Assembly (NCBI RefSeq): GCF_014633365.1
Contig: NC_068350.1
Coordinates: forward strand, 8,843,922 to 8,907,921
Direction: 5' to 3'
Length of the DNA: 64,000 bases
Source of the DNA: Diospyros lotus
Taxonomy: Eukaryota > Streptophyta > Magnoliopsida > Ericales > Ebenaceae
In this document: positions 57,975-64,000 of the stretch, piece after piece
Numbering within the stretch: the first letter of the stretch is position 1
Layout: the number at the start of each line of letters is the position of its first letter
Made by a program: the position numbers and the translations under genes
The notes under the pieces: generated by a model
Seen by the model: the letters and a program-made list of their open reading frames with translations, nothing else
What the model was told of the DNA's origin: nothing
Database searches by the model: none

Positions 57975-59590
57975 GGGGGAAGAATATTGATCGATGATTT
58001 TATCAACCTAGGACTCTATAAACTTATTTGTAGATAAAATAAGTTTTGCATATCTACTCAACTTGTGTTCAGACAAAAACTTTATACGAGTTTTAAGTGT
58101 AAACTTTAAAAAACGTGTTATTCTACAAATTTTACGTTATGTGTCATGAATTTTGAATTTGTAATTTGAATTAAATGTGAATAAAAATTAAAATTATAAA
58201 ATAATTATAAAATTAATTTTATTGTAAACGAGCGATATTTGGTAGTTAAATACCAATATATAAAAAATATAAGCATGATATGGATAAAAATTATGGTGCA
58301 TATAAACTATGAAAATTTGAATTAAGAATGTGCAAGGATGATTACATTTAGGGAAAATTAAATTGAAATGCAATTAAATAACAAATGATACGTGTACGTA
58401 GATGACACAATGTGGCTGTAGTTTAGTGGTAAGAATTCCACGTTGTGGCCGTGGAGACCTGGGCTCGAATCCCAGCAGCCACATTCGCTTCCGAGTTTTT
58501 ATCTCTTTTCTTTTTGGGTAAAATTGCTCTCTAACAACACCTTGTAGTTTGAGTTAATTGCACTTACTCTCTAGTTTGAAAATGATTCTACAGGCACTTG
58601 TGGTTTGGTTTTTTCGGCTGATACACCACCTTTGTCCTTAACAGTGTCATTAAATCTTAATTAAACTAAATTCAGTTAATGAAACTCTAGTAGGATAAAT
58701 AAATAAATAAATAAAAACTTTGAACCCCTAAAATATCACTACACACAAAATATTGCCATGAACCCTTAATGGGTTTCTAATGATATGGAGTTGGTAGGTT
58801 TTACTTCTTGAATTTAGAAAAATAAATATAAAAAAGAAAAGAATAAATTGAAAAATCCATAGGTATTTCTAATGATATGGAGTTGCTATTCATCACTGTT
58901 TTTATTAGTCTTTTTGATTTATTAGTCATTATTATTAACATTTAATTACTTATTATTTATTCTCTGTCTTAACCTATCTTTCAGAGCATTGAAAACTTAT
59001 CGATGGGTTCACTTTGAGCCACGATTGCAAAATCTTTTTTTTATTATCTCTTTTTCAAACATTTCATTTTTTGTTCTTTTTCTCCCAACAAAATTGAACC
59101 CATTGATAAATTTAATTTTGATGTATAATTGAAATCAATCAGTTTTTGCAATAGTATAAAAAAAATATAGGTCTTTTAACTATTAATAGTGAAATTGATA
59201 GGTGATTCCCGAATAATTTGAGGATAAAGGTTTAGGACGAACTAACTCAATTTAATGAGAAATGATTAAGTTTGGTGAGATTCGAGCAAAATTTTCATCA
59301 TCTTGCATTATATTTTGATAAATATTGAGCAAAATTTTCATAGCTATGGTAGTTGGCATGAGTCTTGGGATGTATAACTAAAAGTTGTGGTAGTCATGAC
59401 AATCGATTTTAAGGTTATAAAAAAAAATATGAATAATAATAATAATTTTATAAAAAAATTAATTATTTTTAGCCGCCAACATTATGGTTCCAAGTTTATA
59501 ATTGACCATCTTTCTTTGTTTTTATTTATTATTTATTTTTAATAAAATAAATTAAATTTTAATTAACTTATTTTAGAATAATTAAAATTT
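57975..59590 (+). repeat. Direct duplication, copy 1 (partner 61755-63317)
   Basis: The order of blocks is the same in both copies: ATAAGTTTTGCATATCTA, TTTGGTAGTTAAATA, the tRNA-His gene, TTGGGTAAAATTGCTCTCTAAC, TGTGGTTTGGTTTTTT, TCATTAAATCTTAATTAAAC, GAACCCTTAATGGGTT, and the AT-rich end AAAATAAATTAA. Scattered substitutions and small indels separate the copies. The offset is about 3.75 kb. The OST4 gene lies between them. Confidence 0.85.
58412..58483 (+). tRNA. tRNA-His (anticodon GUG)
   Basis: The 72-nt gene folds as a cloverleaf: acceptor GTGGCTG with CAGCCAC, anticodon stem CCACG with CGTGG around TTGTGGC (anticodon GTG), T arm CTGGG-CTCGAAT-CCCAG. There is no intron. CAA lies just upstream (58408-58410), as is common for plant tRNA genes, and T5 at 58496-58500 is a Pol III terminator. 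The extra 5' G of tRNA-His is not encoded. It is the nuclear type, identical to the second copy. Confidence 0.96.
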
Positions 59591-59639
59591 AAATAACAAC
59601 ATCATTAATACAGGAATTATAATAATAAAAAAATTAAAC

Positions 59640-60880
59640 CATAAACGTGGTGCAAAGCTGGGAAGGCCGAGAGTCATCCGTCCTTCTAAACGACGACGTT
59701 CTCTTCCGGGGTTGCTTCGCTTCATCCAGTTGGAAGTGTCTCTACACCAGGCCGAAGTCATTCAGCCATTGATCTGCGTTCAAAGGATCCATACCAGTAG
59801 AAACCAAGCTACCAATCGCAGCTCAACTGTAAGTCTCCTTCCATCATCCATTTTTTATTCGTTGTTCCTTCCCCAATTTGATTGATTTCATCTCTCCAGA
59901 TCTTGCCGTTGTTTCTAGGGTTTTGATGAACCTCTGATCTGTTTCTCATTCTCTTCCGATCGTGTCATATGGATATGCCGTTTTCATTTAAATTTAAACT
60001 TCCAGATTGTTACTTGATTGTGCAAAGATCCAACTTGAAAATCTTCGATCGCGTTCTTTTCCCTTTTAGCCCTGATACTTCATCCGCGTCACATGTTCCT
60101 AATTGATCCGACGAAAGCCTAAATTTTACGTCTTGTTTCTTTGTTGAAATAGTTTATTTCTTCGAAGGCATTGCACTGGTCTCATACCTGTCAACAAGTA
60201 AATTCTCCTCAGCTATGCGTACTTAAAATTTTCACCAAAATTAAGTTCTATTACTTAATGTTTCAAACATCATCTGGTTGTCTCATAGCATATAAGACTT
60301 CCGTCCTTGATAGCATGTTTTAGTGTGCTTTAGTGGGTCTGGACATGCGCATGCCATTTTGTTCGCATTCCATTTTGCCAAGCACGCATGCTGGCTCGGC
60401 AGTATGGGATTCAGACCTGAACAAGGGAATTAAAGCTTTTGATATCTACATCTGATGCGTTCTGGAATGTACCTGATAGTGCTCTCTGTATTTTGCATTA
60501 TGAAGAATATTTGTATGTTTGTTATGGAGGAAAAATGATTGAAAATACCCATGATACTTTACTTAGAAACAATATGTTGGTTGAAGTGTTATTTCTGGGA
60601 GTTTTGGTAATACCTACAGTTATTGTATGCAACGGATGCATGTGAATTGATGCAATAGTTAGGAACATAATTTTTCATTTCCTACAATGAGAATGGTGCT
60701 GAGTCTAAAATCCATCTGAATGTTTTTCTGGCCATTATTGATATCTTCATGGATCTTGTACCTCATATTTAAGCATATATCTCAACAAAATTGCATGGAC
60801 AGATATTACTTGATACTAATAGGTCCTCTTGTATTCTTCTTAACAATGGTTCTAACATGGTCTGCTATACTTGCAATCAG
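59640..60880 (+). other. OST4: OST4 5'UTR exon and 1052-bp leader intron
   Basis: The AT-rich DNA changes near 59640 to a GC-richer leader that ends at CAACT|GTAAGT (donor 59829). The acceptor TTGCAATCAG ends at 60880, directly before the start codon. The intron contains typical T-rich plant sequence. The transcription start cannot be fixed; the copy-1 duplication ends only about 50 bp upstream of the leader. Confidence 0.65.
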
Positions 60881-60994
60881 ATGGTTGACGATCAGGACCT
60901 TGGCTTCATTGCTAATTTTCTTGGTATCTTTATCTTTATGCTGGTGATCGCGTATCATTATGTGATGGCTGATCCAAGATATGAAGGCAACTAG
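60881..60994 (+). CDS. OST4: OST4, oligosaccharyltransferase subunit 4
   Basis: The 37-residue protein begins [20 protein letters not shown] and ends [16 protein letters not shown]. This is the plant OST4 pattern: a short lumenal DDQ-LG head, one transmembrane helix (residues 9-28), then AYHYVMADP. It is a tiny subunit of the ER oligosaccharyltransferase that stabilises the catalytic STT3 subcomplex and so supports N-glycosylation. The ATG directly follows a 3' splice site; the frame is open upstream in genomic DNA, but that part would be intron. The length matches the family exactly. Confidence 0.95.
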   Translation: MVDDQDLGFIANFLGIFIFMLVIAYHYVMADPRYEGN

Positions 60995-61560
60995 TGGTTC
61001 CGTTTTTAGTGGTGATATCATGTCAGTTTAGTTTTCATTTTTTAACTTGTTTACAGATGGAATCACTTTGGGGGTAGCTAAATTCTCTGTTTGCAACAAT
61101 GAATTGTACAACTTCATCTGCCGTATAAAAACTTTCACCCTTTATTCCTACTCTTCTATGATTTACATGCAAACACACACACACACACCCTCTTTCTACA
61201 TGTGCACCAGCAATAATATTTCCAGGTTTTTGAAGTGGTGGTTGCCACTTTGGAGGACTTCAATACACCTTGGACAAGATGTGAAGTCTTCTTACTGGCC
61301 TGGTGTTCTGTTTGTTCTCATGTGGAATCTTTCAGTTGTCCATTGTTGCTACTGAGGTTTAATTATTATCTTCTAACTCTGCTAGTTTAGGATTGGATTT
61401 GACTGAATTTTGAGTAGAGGCAGCCCCAATTCTATGGTTTTTCTGTAGCACCAATCTTCTACAGGTAGTTGTCCTTCTGTCACAACAAAACTTTGAAGTG
61501 GTCCTGGTGCTAAGTTACTCCAGATGCAGAGCATTGATCTTACTGGTAACTTCCTAGAAA
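60995..61560 (+). other. OST4 3' region
   Basis: This stretch is less AT-rich than the flanking repeats and carries splice-like sites (TTTGTTTACAG|ATGG near 61057, TTTCCAG|G near 61225), so the 3'UTR may be spliced. A (CA)n run lies at 61170-61187. An open frame of about 100 codons here resembles no protein I know. Confidence 0.4.
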
Positions 61561-61565
61561 TTACT

Positions 61566-61640
61566 CGGTTAAATATTATAGTTACTCAACTTATGTATCA
61601 CTTAGTGAATTAACTATTTGATTATTCAATTAATGTTATG
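61566..61640. repeat. Short dispersed repeat shared with 46731-46806
   Basis: GGTTAAATATTATAGTTACT and the following CAACTTATGTATCACTTAGT match GGTTAAATGTTATATTTACT and its continuation at 46731, with small changes. Its origin is unknown. Confidence 0.6.
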
Positions 61641-61692
61641 CATCAATAATTTTGTCATCAATAAACTTATTTGTAGACAAACTTATACATCA

Positions 61693-61694
<2 letters not shown>

Positions 61695-61728
<34 letters not shown>

Positions 61729-61759
61729 GGGGGGGGGGGGGGGGGGGGGGGGGGAGGGG
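61695..61759. repeat. Compound microsatellite (TA)n-(GA)n-G27
   Basis: A (TA)8-like tract passes through ACACAG into (AG)8 and then 27 consecutive G, an A and four G. The equivalent place in the other duplication copy (about 57950-57976) has only a short TATATG...AAAGAAAGGGGGA, so the tract expanded in this copy. Exact length is uncertain. Confidence 0.85.
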
Positions 61760-63317
61760 TTAAGAATATACATCAATAATTTTGTCAGCTTAAGACTTTA
61801 TAAACTTATTTATAGATAGAATAAGTTTTGCATATCTATTGAACTTGTATTCAAACAAAAACTTTATATAAGTTTTAAGTTTAAACTTTAAGACATATGT
61901 CATTTCTCGAGTTTTGAATAATATATAATAATATATTATGAATCATGAGTTAAGTTTGTGATTCAAATCAAATGTCAATAAAAATAAAAATTATAAGATA
62001 ATAATAAGATTAATTTTGTTGTATACCAGTGACATTTGGTAGTTAAATATCAATATATAAAAATTATAAGCATGATATGTATAAAATGCGTGTGGGAAAA
62101 TTAAATTGCAATTAAATTAAATATAAATGGGACTTGCACTCGGACTAGCACGACGATGTGGCTGTAGTTTAGTGGTAAGAATTCCACGTTGTGGCCGTGG
62201 AGACCTGGGCTCGAATCCCAGCAGCCACATTCACTTCCGAGTTTTTCTCCTTTTGCTTTTGGGTAAAATTGCTCTCTAACACCTTGTCGTTTGAGTTAAT
62301 TGCACAAACTCTCTATTTTGAAAATGATTCTGCAGGTACTTGTGGTTTGGTTTTTTAGCTGATACACCACCTTTGTCCTGAACAGTGTCATTAAATCTTA
62401 ATTAAACTAAATTCAGTTAATGAAACTCTAGTAAGATAAATAGAAAAAAACAAAAAAAACTTTGAACCCTTAAAATATTGTTGTATAGAAAATATCACCA
62501 CGAACCCTTAATGGGTTCCTAATGATCTAGACTCGGTAGGTTTTAGCCTTTGAATTTAGAAAAAGGAATATCTAAAAATAGAATAAATCAAAATAACCAT
62601 AGTTATTGTTGATTTTCATCATGCCTAACTCAGTATTGCCCTACTATTTATTACTATCTTTATTAGTCTTCTCCGGTTATTGGTTATCATTGTTGACATT
62701 TAATCATCTTTTATTCGTTCTTTGTCTTGACCCATCTCTCTTAGCAATGGAAACCTTTACCTCATTCGATTATTACATTGTATCACTTTGAGCCATGATT
62801 CCAAAACCTTATTTGTATTCTTTTTTTCTCAACCATTTTTTTTTTTTTTTGGTTCTTTTTCTCCCAATAAAATTGAGCCCATTGATAGATTCAATTTTGA
62901 TCTAGAATTGAAATCAATCAATTTTGGCAATAGGGTAAAAGAAGATGGATTTTCTAATTATTAATAGTGAGATTGACAGGTGATTCCTAATTCATTAAAA
63001 TGTGAAAATTTATGAGATGAACTAACTCAATTCGATGAGAACTGACTAGGTTTGACAAGATTTAAGCAAAATCTTCATAATTGTGGTAGTTGGTACGAGT
63101 TTTGGAATGTATTGCTAAAAGCTATGGTGGCCATGATAATTGATGTTAAAACTGTGAAAGAAAAAATGAATAAGAATAATGGTTTTGTGAAAAATTAATT
63201 ATTTTTAGTCGTAAAAAATTAATGGTTTCGTTGAAAAATTGACCATTTTTATTTATTATTTAGTTATAATAAAATAAATTAATTTTTAATTTATTTATTT
63301 TAAAATAATTAAAATCT
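61755..63317 (+). repeat. Direct duplication, copy 2 (partner 57975-59590)
   Basis: This copy is collinear with copy 1 over its whole length, including the tRNA-His gene and the AT-rich right end. It is slightly shorter because of small deletions. Confidence 0.85.
62158..62229 (+). tRNA. tRNA-His (anticodon GUG), second copy
   Basis: All 72 bases equal the gene at 58412-58483. A T5 terminator lies at 62242-62246. The upstream flank has diverged (GACGAT instead of ACACAAT before the gene), so the CAA motif is missing here, which may affect initiation. Confidence 0.96.
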
Positions 63318-63319
63318 TT

Positions 63320-64000
63320 ATATATAAAAAAGTAAGATAGTCATTGCATAAAGTTGACTCATACAGTTTCCCACTTAAAAATTCGTGGAATTAATTTGAC
63401 AGAGGGTTCTTTATCTCTAAAATTTGTATGGGTTTTTCAATGCTATTAATTAATCAAAAATAAATATTTTCTATCATATATTCTCATTAATTAATCTCTC
63501 AATTAATTAAAAATAAATATTATTTTTGAGAAATATGAATAGACAATTTAAACTATTAATTAAGTCATAAAAAATTGTCAATCTATATAAAATCTTATCT
63601 TCTCTTTATATAATATATTAAATAAACTATAATAGTTTGAAAATATTTTTTCCTTCAAAAATTAATTTGCCAAATTATTTTTTGTCATATTTTCAAAATT
63701 TTGTTATCATTATAGAAATTTCATGATCAGAAATTAAAAATTTCAATAGAATTTTTAGTTAGTATTGGAAAATCTATACGTTTAGGAGTTTTAATTTATA
63801 TTTCTATTTATAAGTCAAAATTCATATTTTTAAAATTTTTTTATAATTACAAAAATTAAATTTCAATATCAAAAATTAAAAATGTAAGAGAATTTTTAAT
63901 TAGCATTGAAAACTTCATGCTTCTCCACATTTTTTAGTTTTAATTTATATTATATTTATAATTTTTTACTAAATATATAATATAATAAATAATTTTATTT
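63320..64000. other. AT-rich intergenic DNA
   Basis: Strongly A/T-rich, with no gene. Two AAAATTAAATTTCA / GAAATTAAAAATTTCAATAG-like blocks near 63730 and 63860 are loosely repeated. Confidence 0.5.

Noticed and set aside
61047..61355. 102-codon frame after OST4
   Set aside because: Contains microsatellite sequence and splice-like sites; more likely OST4 3'UTR or intergenic DNA.

Overview
The window is nuclear DNA of a flowering plant, most likely a eudicot. The evidence is AT-rich intergenic DNA, GT-AG introns, plant-type nuclear tRNA-His genes, plant-specific gene structures (KNL2, OXP1, OST4) and dense plant retrotransposon debris, including Cassandra elements whose LTRs carry 5S rRNA sequence. 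The species cannot be told from the sequence. There is no CRISPR array, operon or bacterial-type system.

Left third (1-16.9 kb, minus strand): a kinetochore gene of the KNL2/M18BP1 type, traced here exon by exon. It starts at 16419, its SANTA domain is split over three exons (16225-16140, 6976-6832, 2603-2492), and the beginning of the C-terminal CENPC-k motif is at 247-166, with the rest beyond the left edge. Its introns have been filled with mobile DNA. Intron 2 (9.2 kb) holds a solo LTR, a decayed Ty1/copia element, a decayed Ty3/gypsy chromovirus and a LINE scrap. Intron 3 (4.2 kb) holds a foldback element, a Mutator-like element with a 9-bp target duplication and a small MITE. The large exon 5 contains an in-frame stop and a frame break, so it is either damaged or has extra small introns.

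Middle (16.9-57.4 kb): one intact housekeeping gene, 5-oxoprolinase (OXP1, minus, 29463-25654, one coding exon plus a 5'UTR intron), in a repeat graveyard. I could define solo LTRs by their 5-bp target-site duplications at 19913-22409 (GTCAC), 40985-43082 (ATAAT, inside an AAT microsatellite), 43239-46069 (GTATA), 47036-49870 (ATAAT, with a second LTR nested inside) and 53371-56255 (TTATA). There are three Cassandra loci, each with a perfect duplication: 31792-32436 (CATAC), 51174-52646 (AAGAA, a tandem array of four LTRs and three internal domains) and 56755-57380 (TACTT). A zinc-knuckle/GRF gene fragment, a hAT transposase relic, a hAT MITE and several minisatellites are also present.

Right end (57.9-63.3 kb): a direct duplication of about 1.6 kb, each copy carrying an identical tRNA-His(GUG) gene, brackets a tiny gene for OST4, the 37-residue oligosaccharyltransferase subunit (60881-60994, preceded by a 5'UTR intron). 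The genes do not form a pathway together; what ties the window together is how mobile elements have shaped the spacing, introns and possibly the integrity of three unrelated housekeeping genes.
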